A stretch of 64,000 nt of DNA from Adiantum capillus-veneris (lineage: Eukaryota; Streptophyta; Polypodiopsida; Polypodiales; Pteridaceae), in contig CM043956.1 of the NCBI GenBank assembly GCA_014529385.2, positions 88,283,221-88,347,220 of the forward strand. Reading direction: 5' to 3'. The translations under genes were made by a program, and so were the position numbers. A model generated the notes under the pieces. The model did not search any database and had not been told where the DNA came from. It was given only the letters and a program-made list of their open reading frames with translations. Shown here one piece after another: positions 44,964 to 55,050 of this stretch; the first letter of the stretch is position 1; the number at the start of each line of letters is the position of its first letter.

Positions 44964-45470
44964 CTGTCTCTTTCCCTATCCACCTCTCTCTCTTTGCCTA
45001 TCTATCTCTCCCTCTTGCCTATCTCTCTTTCTCTCTCTTTTTCTCTCTATCTCTCCTATCTCTCCCTCTTTCTCTCTATCTCTCTCTTTCAATCTATCCC
45101 TCTTCCTCTCTATTTTTCTCTCTACATATCTCTCCCTCTTTCTCTCTATCTCTCTCTTTCAATCTATCCGTCATCCGCTCTATTTCTCTCTCTCTATATC
45201 TCTCCCTCTTTCTCTCTCTCTATCCCTCTTTCTCTCCCTCTCCCTCTCTATCTCTCCCTCTATCCATCTCTCTCTCTCTCTCTCTCTCTCATTCCCTCTC
45301 TAAAGAAAGAGAGAGATATAGATAGGGAAATAGAGAGAGTAGAGAGGGAGAGAGTGCTTGCTTTACATGGAGGCGCATGCATGACTCTGGGATGGAGCTT
45401 CCGCTTTGTAGTTCAACTGGACGAGCGTGAGGGGGAGAGAGAGAGGGAGAGAGAGAGAGAGACTCAGTGA
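43350..45470. repeat. 2-kb polypurine/polypyrimidine block with strand switch
   Basis: From 43350 to 44690 the plus strand is almost entirely GA-type repeats (GAGAGA, AAAGAGG, GATAGA). At the perfect palindrome GAGAGATA-CC-TATCTCTC (44683-44700) it switches to CT-type repeats, which run to about 45300. It then returns to GA to 45470. Long Leu-Ser-rich frames on either strand are artefacts. Confidence 0.93.
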
Positions 45471-45479
45471 GAGAAATGG

Positions 45480-46690
45480 AATTACTTATTGCATTACATT
45501 AGAATTGTAATGTTACTATCAATTAATCACTTAGACGTTGAATCTAGGTGGAGCCAACACAAAACGATGGCTACATTTACAACATAACATGTATATGTGT
45601 ATACATATATATTTCTTTATACATGTATGTAGGCACTAAGTACAGTAGCATAGCACCCAAAGGTTAGACGCTTCCTCTTGGATATAGTCCTTTTTTAATC
45701 ATGGAGTTGCGTTCATTGATCCACTCATGCATGGATTACTGCAAAGTACCTTTGGTTTTACCACGGTTGAGACTGCGATGATATCTAAAGAGGTGCAGTT
45801 GACCTTTGGCACTACTAGCCTCTACTTAGGTCTATAGTATGTATATATATCTACGTGTTTGTGTGATAATATATTTGTGTGCTATTTGTAATGTAAATGT
45901 CAGATGAGAGACCAACTAGTGAGGAGCAGCCAGTTGGCTCTTCTTTTGGTTGGTTCACATCCTAGGTGGGCTCCCACCTGGGGTGGACATCGCCTCTAGT
46001 GGACCCGAGTCTTGAGTCGGTGAGAACAAGCAAAGAAATAAAGAATGTTTCTATGTAGTTAACCCTGAACCATGAGTGTCATAGGTTTATTTTTGTTATT
46101 TGCAGGCATGGCCATCCTACACCTACCCTTCTCAAGTTCCTCCACGGTCGTAGATCCAGACTTATAGTGGGTTATCTCTTTATGAGAGCAGTACCTCCGT
46201 TTGATGGATGATTTGTTTGGCCGGTACACTGCATAGGAGCTTGCGACCTACCGTATTTCTCCGCAGACTACAACATAGGGGAGTCAGGGAGAGACTCCTT
46301 ACCTAGAGAGCCTCGCACCGATGGCACCTTACTCTACTCTACCTTCCTATCATCCTACTCCTATTCCATTGCAGGGTCCCACTCCCATAGCATCACAAGG
46401 TCTTACGCCTCTCCATTCTACTCTTGCTTCGCGAGAATTGTTGATAGACTTCCTCTAGCAGCACGCCTCGATGCTCGTCTCAGTGCAATGAGCGCCGTGA
46501 GAGATGAAGTGGCGGCGGATCTTGTGGTTTCGCATGTTTTGGTAGTGGCGGGGGAACGGAGTCCCCACTTTCAGAGCGTGCTGCCCTTGACGTAGAGGGT
46601 GAGGATACTGACCCGTTCCAGACACGCATGGGCGCTACTACAAGGTTAAATATGGCAGGAAGGTGGACTTCGGCACAACATAGGGTAGGG
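45480..46690. other. Unassigned region, no gene recognised
   Basis: Unique-looking sequence with fairly balanced composition near 46.1-46.7 kb, higher in GC than the flanks. Some segments look like decayed coding sequence, but no family could be named. No array, LTR or TIR was seen. Confidence 0.4.
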
Positions 46691-46960
46691 CATTTCGACG
46701 CCATTTAGAAATTCTCATACATTCAACGTATAAGAACTGTTTCATAAAGTTTGGAGACCAATTGCCCGATCATGCACGATACATTGCGGATGCACTATTA
46801 TCTAGATTTTCAAACGTCCTCGATCAATGTTTTTCACAACAATGGTTGGAGGGCTACATAAAGAAATTTCTAAAAAATAAGTAGTCCAGTTTGCGGTGCG
46901 CAATAGCCAATCAGTTCAGAGATCCAGACAGGAGTTATCGTGGTGGCACAAAAGTATATA
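46691..46960 (+). pseudogene. Unrecognised coding remnant
   Basis: The plus-strand frame IHSTYKNCFIKFGDQLPDH, then ARYIADALLSRFSNVLDQ and QWLEGYIKKFLKNK, a stop, then SSLRCAIANQFRDPDRSY looks like decayed protein-coding sequence ending near a possible donor. No family was recognised. The nearby CACTA TNP2 remnant is on the other strand; a CACTA-associated second gene is one possibility, but nothing here shows it. Confidence 0.3.
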
Positions 46961-47107
46961 CAACTATATACTTTTTATTGTAGCTTTTTTAAATAGTTGA
47001 TCTCTTGCATTTTAAATTGTCAAAGTAAAGTCAATTCAATTTTAATTCTTTGGTATTTTTTATACTCTTTCAAAAAACAATTGATGTTTCATTCTTTTAT
47101 GTAGGTA

Positions 47108-47171
47108 AAAAATAAAGGTGCTCATTTGGTCCACCCAAAATTGGGTGGCTTAAATGAGCACCTTTATTTTT
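47108..47171. repeat. 64-nt near-perfect hairpin
   Basis: The arms AAAAATAAAGGTGCTCATTT and AAATGAGCACCTTTATTTTT pair across a centre near 47139. In the 32-position stem only one true mismatch (47130/47149), two G-U pairs and the central A-A were found. It could be a very small foldback element or a hairpin RNA. Confidence 0.85.
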
Positions 47172-48357
47172 GAATTAGCATGTAGCGGCAAGAAGCGCAA
47201 TAGCAGCGGGTATACTACCGGGACTATTATCGTGCTTATTGCTGAGAAACCACTACCGCGTCCATACCCGAGGTTATTGCCGCCCTTGCAAATTTTTCTC
47301 TCTTCTTTTTTCTTTGTTTTTCCATGGCAATGCTAGCGGTTATAGACAACTCCTCTTATAGTGGCTGTGGTAGTTGAAAACGATGGGTTTGACTTGGATT
47401 TTGACATGATCCGAGAGCCACTACGGGAATTTCCATGGACGCTAGATGCCCTTGGAGCACCATTTTGGCATAGAGTGGAGAAGAGCGAGTTCTTTGCTCA
47501 ATAATTCAAGGACGGCACCTTTATGCTCGCTTCTTTCCATTGAGCTACTTCGCTAATGTGCCATTGAAATGTGTGCTAATGTTTGTGCTTTTGTTACTAG
47601 ATGGTTTTTGGGTGCTTTCGCAAAGGTTGGGGATGCAGTTTTAGATAGTCTAGCAAGTCAACAACGGCTATCCTACTGGTCTAGAATCGGCTCTTCATGT
47701 GGGTGAGGTATCTCATAGAGCACAATCACATCCACCCTCGTCTCTTCTACGATGTCGCCAAGAGTCAGTTGTTCCATTTGCTCCTCCTTCGAGTATATCT
47801 TCAACCATAGTTCGTGGTTGTCAAAGCTATGGTAAATCACTCTATCGGCCACTATTTCCCACATTGCCCATGGGGCCCCCACCTGCACACGCCCCAGTAG
47901 CGCAACCGCCACAGGATTTGCAATCACTGGGAACCTAATTTTTTACTTGTATTGATTACTCCATAATTATCTTTTTCTATGCAATGGCACACTTGAACTT
48001 ACTAGTTGGTCATACTATGTTTTAATTTTTCTCAATCTGATATGTGTTTGCTCTATGTTGATTTTTATTTTTGTAACTATGTTTAATTTTTGAAGCAACT
48101 CAATCGATGGTGGTTAATTTTTCACTGTTTTTTTGGTTTTGTAATATTTCAAGTGAAACTATTGCGAAGGACATGGTGTGAATGACCCATGAACTAAAGA
48201 TGCTTGGGTTTTTTTATAAATAGTCCAAAGAACACAATATTGCATTCATTCATTCACGTGCAAGTCTGTCCACTAAGTATCTATTTTCTAAAGCTATTCC
48301 TTGAGTTTTCTCTCATTCACATGTTTACCATGCCTAGGGGAAATCGCGGACAAGGCG
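47172..48357. other. Unassigned region with possible coding remnants
   Basis: Around 47.37-47.50 kb the plus strand reads NDGFDLDFDMIREPLREF and PWTLDALGAPFWHRVEKS, which has coding-like composition but no recognised family. The remainder to 48.36 kb is AT-rich and non-coding. Confidence 0.3.
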
Positions 48358-48419
48358 ATTAGTGCGATCATTTACCACTTTTTTTTTTAACACACATACA
48401 ACCATCTTCAAAGCAGACA

Positions 48420-48503
<84 letters not shown>

Positions 48504-49075
48504 ACTCATGCATCATCTTTTTGAAATAGTTAAGGCCTTCTCTTGGCTACTCGAACAACAAAAAAAAATTAGTCCATGCTAGGAGCAAAAAAATGTATCA
48601 CCTCTAAATCGCTCACTAATGTCACTATTGATAGCTAGCTTGAGTTGTATTACGATGTCTTTGAAGGATGATCTTATTTAATAAACAATCATCCAAAAAT
48701 ATACTTGGAACTACCTTAGAGAATATTTGTACATGCTACCACCTTGTGGGCGGACGGGGGGCGGGGGGGGTGAGGATAGAGAAGAAGAACCTTGGGTGGT
48801 ATAGTGATAGAACCATTTACCACTTTTTTTTAAACACACATACAACCATCATCAAAGCACACACATATCTGCGAGAGAGAGAGAGAGGGGAGGGGGGGGA
48901 AGATGGCGATGGAGAAGAAGAAGCTTGGGTGGTATAGTGATAGAACCATTTAGCACTTTTTTTTCACACACATACAACCTTCGTCAAAGCACACACATAC
49001 CTGAGAGAGAGAGAGAGAGAGAGAGAGACAGAAAAAGAGAGAGAGAGAGAGAGAGATCCAAGAGAGAGAACAAAG
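48358..49075 (+). repeat. Triplicated unit, each copy ending in a (GA)n tract
   Basis: Three diverged copies (from about 48368, 48780 and 48905) share GGTATAGTGATAGAACCATT (second and third), ATTTACCAC plus a T-run, ACACACATACAACC, TCAAAGCACACACAT, and then a GA (first: GT then GA) microsatellite. The second and third also share GAGAAGAAGAAGCTTGGGTGG or a close variant. Confidence 0.8.
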
Positions 49076-49599
49076 TTGAGAAGGATGAAAGAATCTTCTT
49101 GGAATATGCTTGTCAGATTCCAAAAAAGCACTCGTCGAGAAATGCTCGCCAAAAAATTACGCCCCCAATGAGCTGCAACATATTTTTCAATATATTTCTA
49201 AATTTTCGTGGTTTCCAATGTGCTCCACCTCCTCCATTAGGAGAAGCATTGAAATCAATTGGCAACGAGATGCAAACTTTTCTTAGCAACCCCTCATGTG
49301 AACCAATCTAGTTCGCAATTGGTTGGGAACTAGTTGCAAACCGAAGCTCCATGTGAACAAGCCTATCACACTTTTCTCGCCTTGCTAAAAGTGCCATGCT
49401 ATTTTTCATCATAGGTTGAAGCTCCAACTTCACACCTACTTTCCATTATCTACCAATATGTTGTAAACATTCCAAAAAGCCATCTATTTTTAGGAATCTG
49501 CAGGAGATACTCTTTCTGCTGAGGAGCAAAAAGAAGTATGACAGACAGCGTGCGCACCGTCCGGGGGGGGGTCACTCTGATCTCTGGAGTTAGAATTGG
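49076..49599. other. Gene-free stretch
   Basis: Mixed sequence with a poly-G run near 49562. No coding, LTR or repeat signal was recognised. Confidence 0.4.
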
Positions 49600-49680
49600 T
49601 ACGTCATCCCTTCCGTACATGATCACTGCAGCCCTGAAAGAAGACGAGTGGTTGGCCGAGCTTTAGTACCCGGGAGTCAA

Positions 49681-49745
<65 letters not shown>

Positions 49746-50366
49746 AAGAGAGGTGTAAGCTTACAAGAAGCATTGTGTGCGCTCCTTGCCGCACTGTCAA
49801 AGCAAGGGACTTGCTGATACACCGTGTGTGAGCCACAAATGGCTCCAAGCACACAACAAGCCTAAACTAGCGAGCTCAAGAGAGCAAAGGGTGTGTCACT
49901 CACCGCTCTACGCTCGCCTTCGTGGTGGATTCCTCGCCGCGATGAAGAAGAAGCTGCAGTCGTGCCGCGCTCAACCACTTCGCCGCCATCGTGCCTTCGT
50001 AATGCTCGATCGCACACACACTCTCCCTCTCTCTCTCTCTCTCTCACATACACACACACACACAAGGAGGTGAAGAAGAAGAAGATGGAGATGGAGATGG
50101 AGCAAGAGCACTCTTCTATTGCACAAATGAGAGAATGAGTCAATTTTAGGTTTAGTTGGCTTTTATATGAGCTCACCCCATTCACACTTGGACGCCCATG
50201 ATTAGCCAACTAATCCCTTGAATGTCCCAGTTAGAGTGCGCCTCTCATCGGCGATCACTCTTACCCTTTTCCTATTGGTCCGACAAGCCCGGTACCTGAC
50301 TCTACCAAATACATAATACACGTCCGTCGTAGGTGATGGGGTGTCCGTGAGCCGTGAGGGTTAACA
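49600..50366 (-). repeat. LTR-like sequence of an unidentified minus-strand retroelement
   Basis: On the minus strand a purine tract (AGGAAGGGGGG at 50369-50379) is followed by CA and then TGTTAACCCTC at 50366, the usual PPT-LTR arrangement. A TATA box (TATATAAAAG-like, at about 50160-50168) lies some 200 bp inside. The lower boundary is not clear. The sequence contains a (GA)n run of about 58 bp at 49683-49741 and short CT/CA runs near 50018-50065. No internal coding region of this element was recognised. Confidence 0.5.
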
Positions 50367-50381
50367 TGCCCCCCTTCCTGA

Positions 50382-51716
50382 TGTAGATTCCGTCCTCGGA
50401 AGCTATTGAGTTGAAGCTTGTTCGTCGAGGTGGAAGAGCATTTGAGATGAGTGTCCTTAGCCTTCTTCAGTCACTGCAAAATCAAACAACATTGGCACAG
50501 TAATTGCATTCTCATAAGTGAGTAAAAAGCATATGCAATTTTAGATAGACAAATTGATTGGTAAAAGAATTTCAAACAATTTGTCAGTAATGAACATTAA
50601 ATTGCAATGTAATCAAATGCATAAACAGATGTAAAGTTAAAAAATTAAACAAGTCTGGGGTCGCTAATTTGACGGTCGAAAGGCACTAGAGATCAAATAT
50701 TAATACCATGGGTAAGCTTCTTAATTTTTTGTGGTCAATTAAGTTGTTTAATCGCGAGAGCCAAGTATTCATGTTTGAGGGCTGACTAGAGGCTATATCT
50801 AGAAGACCTTATAGTTAAGCTATCATAAAAGGAATTTCTCATGAAATCATCGCCTGACTGATTAATTTTTCTTTGACCCCCCAAAGTCTTTTCACAGTGA
50901 TTCAATTTGATGTGAGTGCTTATTTTGTATACCTTGGGTTTTTTGCTTTTCAAGGAAAAGCGCCCACACTGGGAACCTCTAGGGCTCTAGTACCATAGGC
51001 AATACATGTGAGTGAAGTACCAAATCAAGCTGAGATTTTTCTTCCAGCTTAAGATTTTACAGTGTGGCACTTTGATTTTTTGTTTGTTCATTTTCAGCAT
51101 TTTAATTTTGTAACTTTGGAGGGTCATATAACACTGATACACCTCCCCAGGCTCATCACACTAGTAAACTCCCTTTATAATACTTAAGCTAAAGGTCAAT
51201 AGGGTCAAGCCCACTAGAAAGCCCTAGTACATTTCACACAATGCTGCCTAAATCGGATTAAGAACCTAAGTAACCATTGATTATTAGGAAGGCATTCCCC
51301 ATGGTATTAAGAGAAGATCTCTAACAACTAGCTTGGTCAAAATAGCTTAGTTGGACTGCTTGATTTTTAAACCTAGACAAGTGATTTTTACAAAAAATTA
51401 CATTGAATTAAATGTTTGTTACTAAGAAAATGTGCTGGATATTATCCTACCAATCACAATTAAAGCAGACAATCATAGATGCAAAAAAGATAAGGGGCAA
51501 TGCTAATGGACAAGAAACACCTGTTTGTGTCGATGGTCGCGCTTGATTTGAAGAGTGAGTCAAGATAAATATTCCATGAAGGTCCAAATCCTATCAATCG
51601 CAACACGTTCCTGTACACACTAGGAAACAAAAGGAATACCTCCAGGAGGCACATTAGTGGGAAAAGGTACAAACACTTATTGAACACAACAAAAAACATA
51701 AGGAACCCTAACCTAA
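50382..51716. other. Unassigned AT-rich region
   Basis: No convincing coding signal, terminal repeat or array. It may be part of the long terminal region of the minus-strand element that begins at 52268, or of the element whose LTR starts at 50366. Confidence 0.35.
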
Positions 51717-52043
51717 TTATTTGCACTCCGTGTAGTCCTGTAAATTTTCTTCTTCATCATAGGTGCCCATGTTTACTAAGAAGGTCACTAGACGCCTATA
51801 GTCATCTTGGTCAAAATAGTAGGCTTGTGCAATGGGAGAAACGCTCTCTACTAAGTATGGATCAAACGTGGTCAAGAGACGTATCAACCATTCTAACTCC
51901 TCAAAATTCCTCTCACATGCTAGCATACCTATCAAATCCCATTCACATGCAAGCACTGGAAAGACCATGTGAAATATTTGTGAAAAGTAACGAGGGTACC
52001 TCTCACCCAAGGCAGGAGTAGACGACTCTAGTGTACTAGCCAT
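51717..52043 (-). CDS. Unrecognised small protein (108 aa from MASTLESS)
   Basis: An intact frame downstream of a minus-strand TATA box (about 130 bp away), with a normal amino-acid mix: MASTLESSTPALGERYPRYF ... FSQIFHMVFPVLACEWDLIG ... QAYYFDQDDYRRLVTFLVN ... LQDYTECK. A Met 12 codons upstream is also possible. It is rich in aromatic residues and acidic at the C-terminus. No domain was recognised. It lies inside what would be the 3' LTR of the gag-pro element, which is unusual. It could be a captured exon or a chance frame. Confidence 0.35.
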   Translation of the reverse strand: MASTLESSTPALGERYPRYFSQIFHMVFPVLACEWDLIGMLACERNFEELEWLIRLLTTFDPYLVESVSPIAQAYYFDQDDYRRLVTFLVNMGTYDEEENLQDYTECK

Positions 52044-52179
52044 ATCTGTACACGCAAATAGATGATGGTTAGAGTGCAAATATTACAAGGGTCGTGTTCT
52101 TGTGCATAATTTGTTTTTATGATTTGTGTTATGGCTCTTGCTCTTTTACTTTTTTATCTTTTTTTTGTGAGTATAAGGC

Positions 52180-52187
52180 TTTATATA
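52180..52187 (-). promoter_or_regulatory. TATA box in a minus-strand LTR
   Basis: TATATAAA on the minus strand, about 80 bp inside an LTR that would start TGTTTGTGG at 52268, just after the purine tract AAGGAAGGGGGGAG (52269-52282). Confidence 0.5.
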
Positions 52188-52289
52188 TACATTCCCTAAG
52201 ATTGGAGATTAAGAGGTCAGGGAGAAAGGTTGAGAGGAAAGCAAGTGAATGATGGATGTCCACAAACACTCCCCCCTTCCTTGGGTAGA

Positions 52290-52805
52290 TCATACCGTTT
52301 GAAATGATGTCGTCACCCTTTGAAACCAATTGTTCCAGTTGGTAATAGGTGAGGATTTTTTCCGGTAGTTTTCTATTACCCTAGGTGCCTCGTCAAGTTG
52401 CAAGGGTGGTAAGGTACTCTCCCAGGATTGAACTTGAAGTGGTTCATCAGGTGATTCTTGAACACCAGGAGGTATGGATTCTTTTGTAGCTTCATGGAGG
52501 TCCACTATTATAGATGGAGGCTGTGTAGAAGCTTTTACCTCTATGGATGAATTACATGAGGAGCTAGAAGCTTCAGGGAACTCCCCCTTTCCTGAGCTAG
52601 GTGGAAGAAATTGGTTTTGCCTTGGAGCCCAAACTAGCTCTGGACTAGGTGTGTAGCATTCTGTAATCTTTCCCTTCCCGCGGTCTGCCATTGGCTTTAG
52701 CGTTACACTGTTTGACTCATATGGGTTTGTTGTCGATACGGAAGGACACATTTTACGTTTAGGTACCCAAATTTGCTCATTTCCATCATAGTAGCCTTCG
52801 GCTTC
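52290..52805 (-). pseudogene. C-terminal part of the gag-protease element split by gypsy B
   Basis: An open minus-strand frame with LLEAEGYYDGNEQ, IWVPKRKM and CPSVSTTNPYES, then a Ser/Pro-rich linker, ending NNWFQRVTTSFQTV at a stop at 52290. It continues the frame at 63094-63937: removing gypsy B with one CTTC gives WIPKQLLEAEGYYDG without a phase change. It is followed by a purine tract and an LTR-like TATA region, so the element ends without any RT. A gag-protease-only, non-autonomous LTR element is the simplest reading. Confidence 0.65.
52802..52805. other. CTTC target duplication of gypsy B, left copy
   Basis: CTTC abuts the left LTR. The same four bases abut the right LTR at 63094-63097. 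Confidence 0.65.
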
Positions 52806-54879
52806 TGAGGGCGAGCTTTTTGAAATGGGGCCTCTTAACCCAAACCAATGGGCCTACCCTCACAAAATGTTTTTAAAGAGGTACGTACACTACTTGGGGC
52901 ACCACCTTCTTTGGGGAGTGGAGAAGGAAACCAATCAAAATAACACTTACACTCACCCACTCAAGCAACACACTTTGAAAACCCCCTTACTCTATATACA
53001 CTTTGGACACTTGAACACCATCAACGATTATGCAACCCAATGCCGTGCATCAAAATGAAATATGCAATTTGTGGAATAGCATTCACCTTCTCCCCATAAG
53101 AATACCCATAATACATCCAAACTATTCCTCTCGCAAGCACTCATCAAAAAATCATGCGCACAAGACTTGTCTCTCAAACACACAAGAGAATCACTTACAT
53201 CAAACTAGCACACTTTGCATACAGAGCTCATCTCCATCTATGCAATGCCATGACACAAATAAAATCACCATGAGAGGTAGCCACATGCATATGTAATGAA
53301 GCAAAAGAGAGTTGGAGTGAGAAATTTCTTTAGACCAATTGAATAAGTGTGGAGAAACAAACCAATGGTAAATTGAGAATAGAACACTTACTTGATTTCT
53401 CGCACACCTTTTAAGGGGAGGACAGACGCTAGCTAACCATCACGAATTGCGACACTTGAAAGTTATGAAGATGATTTCATGATCATTAACATAACCATGA
53501 GAGAGATCATGATGTATTTACAAGTTATTGAGGTGCTACAAATGATTTATTGGGTTGATGGAGTAAGAGATTGTAGAATGGAAAGAGTGGAGAATAGAGT
53601 TGCACTTCCTCCAAAGAGGAAGGTTAGGAGGGAGGATGTGAAAGAGAGAGAGTTGGGTTTTTCTCTACTATTGATCAATAAACAACATGAAGTTGAAAAT
53701 ATAGGTGTGTGTCCTTGAGTCTCTCCAAGGGAGGCTATTTATACTTGTGTAGGAGTGGGATTATGCTACACTTAATTAGAGTAAGTGATTAGACCTAATT
53801 AAGTGTCCTTTGACCACTCATTGAATATTGGACATAAAAGGGACTATTTATTCACCAAAAATACCATTTTAGACCGTGAAGGCTCCATAGGGGTGCATAA
53901 TGTAGGTGGGCCCCACCATGAGGCGCCACGGGTGTCTCCTGCGGGGTATCTCAACTTGTCTGTCTTGGCATTTAGAAAGCATCTTTAGGTTGGTCCCATC
54001 ACATGCAAGTGACCTTGAACACTCATTGCTCTTCTAGAAGATGAGTAGGAGAAAAATAAGATCTCACCCTCTTGATTTACTTGATTTACAGTTCCCTTTT
54101 GCTACGAATTTGACAGATTTACACTATTTTGACCATAACTTTTTACCTATAGCTTGGAATGACATGCTTCAAAAGGAAAAATTGACCTTCTCAACATGTT
54201 TGATATGATTTTGGACTATTCTTCATGCCCATGCACCAAGGAATTCGGTTTGGAAGGTCCACACTAGGCTAGGGAACCTTTTGCTTCCAAGTCTTCTTGT
54301 ATGGGCCCTTTGCTTGTATGCATCCAAGGGGAATCATGTTTTTTTAAAAGGCTATGATGCTTAAACAAATAGAGGAGGGCCCAATATTAATTGCTTGATA
54401 AAATAATATACAATTGGAGTCTTTTTGAAAGGAGAGAAACTATATGTATATTCTTAAGAGATATTGGGCCACCTATGTAGGGGGCATAGAAGACTTGTAG
54501 AGAGGGACCATAATCTTTGGTAAAGACAAGTGGAGAGTTGATTTCCATGGGAATTTATCTATATGGGGTGGAAGATGGATATATTATTTTTCTACTACTA
54601 ATTCACAAGAGGTAAGAAAGTTTGGGGGTATATAGTTGGTTATTGTATGCTTATTCTATTTACAAAGCAAAAAAGAAAAGGGTGGTAATATAAATATATG
54701 ACTAAGGTGACATTTTTGGGAAGAGTATAATGTATGTGTCGCCACAAAGGTTAAACGAAGAGGGGGAATTTACTCTAGATAACTTAATAGCGTAGAAAAA
54801 TATATACACATATGAGGAAGAGGACGTTGAGTAGGCTGAAAAATGTTGCAAAAAGATGGTTACCATTTAATGCCACTCA
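52806..54879 (-). repeat. 3' LTR of gypsy B
   Basis: On the plus strand it begins TGAGGGCGAGC and ends GCCACTCA, a 4-bp TGAG/CTCA terminal inverted repeat. It matches 61019-63093 almost throughout. A minus-strand TATA box (TATAAATA) lies at 53736-53743. Short open frames repeated in both LTRs are not considered genes. Confidence 0.93.
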
Positions 54880-54882
54880 TAT

Positions 54883-54894
54883 TAGCCCTCCCCC
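54883..54894 (-). other. Polypurine tract of gypsy B
   Basis: GGGGGAGGGCTA on the minus strand directly before the 3' LTR. It shares GGGGAGGGCTAAT with element A. Confidence 0.75.
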
Positions 54895-55050
54895 AAGCCT
54901 AGAGATATTCATATCTTTAGGAGGATGGTGTTGCTTCTTTTTCTTCTTTTTTTTCTCTTTTTTTTGTCATTTTTCCTTTTCTACCATTTTTTTTTCAATA
55001 GGAGGAGTGTCATGCACTCTTTTACTCCATTAGACCTGCTTTTCATTACC

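Noticed and set aside
43505-45470. 413- and 283-residue Leu/Ser-rich proteins
   Set aside because: Translation of GA/CT microsatellite sequence; no codon-like structure.
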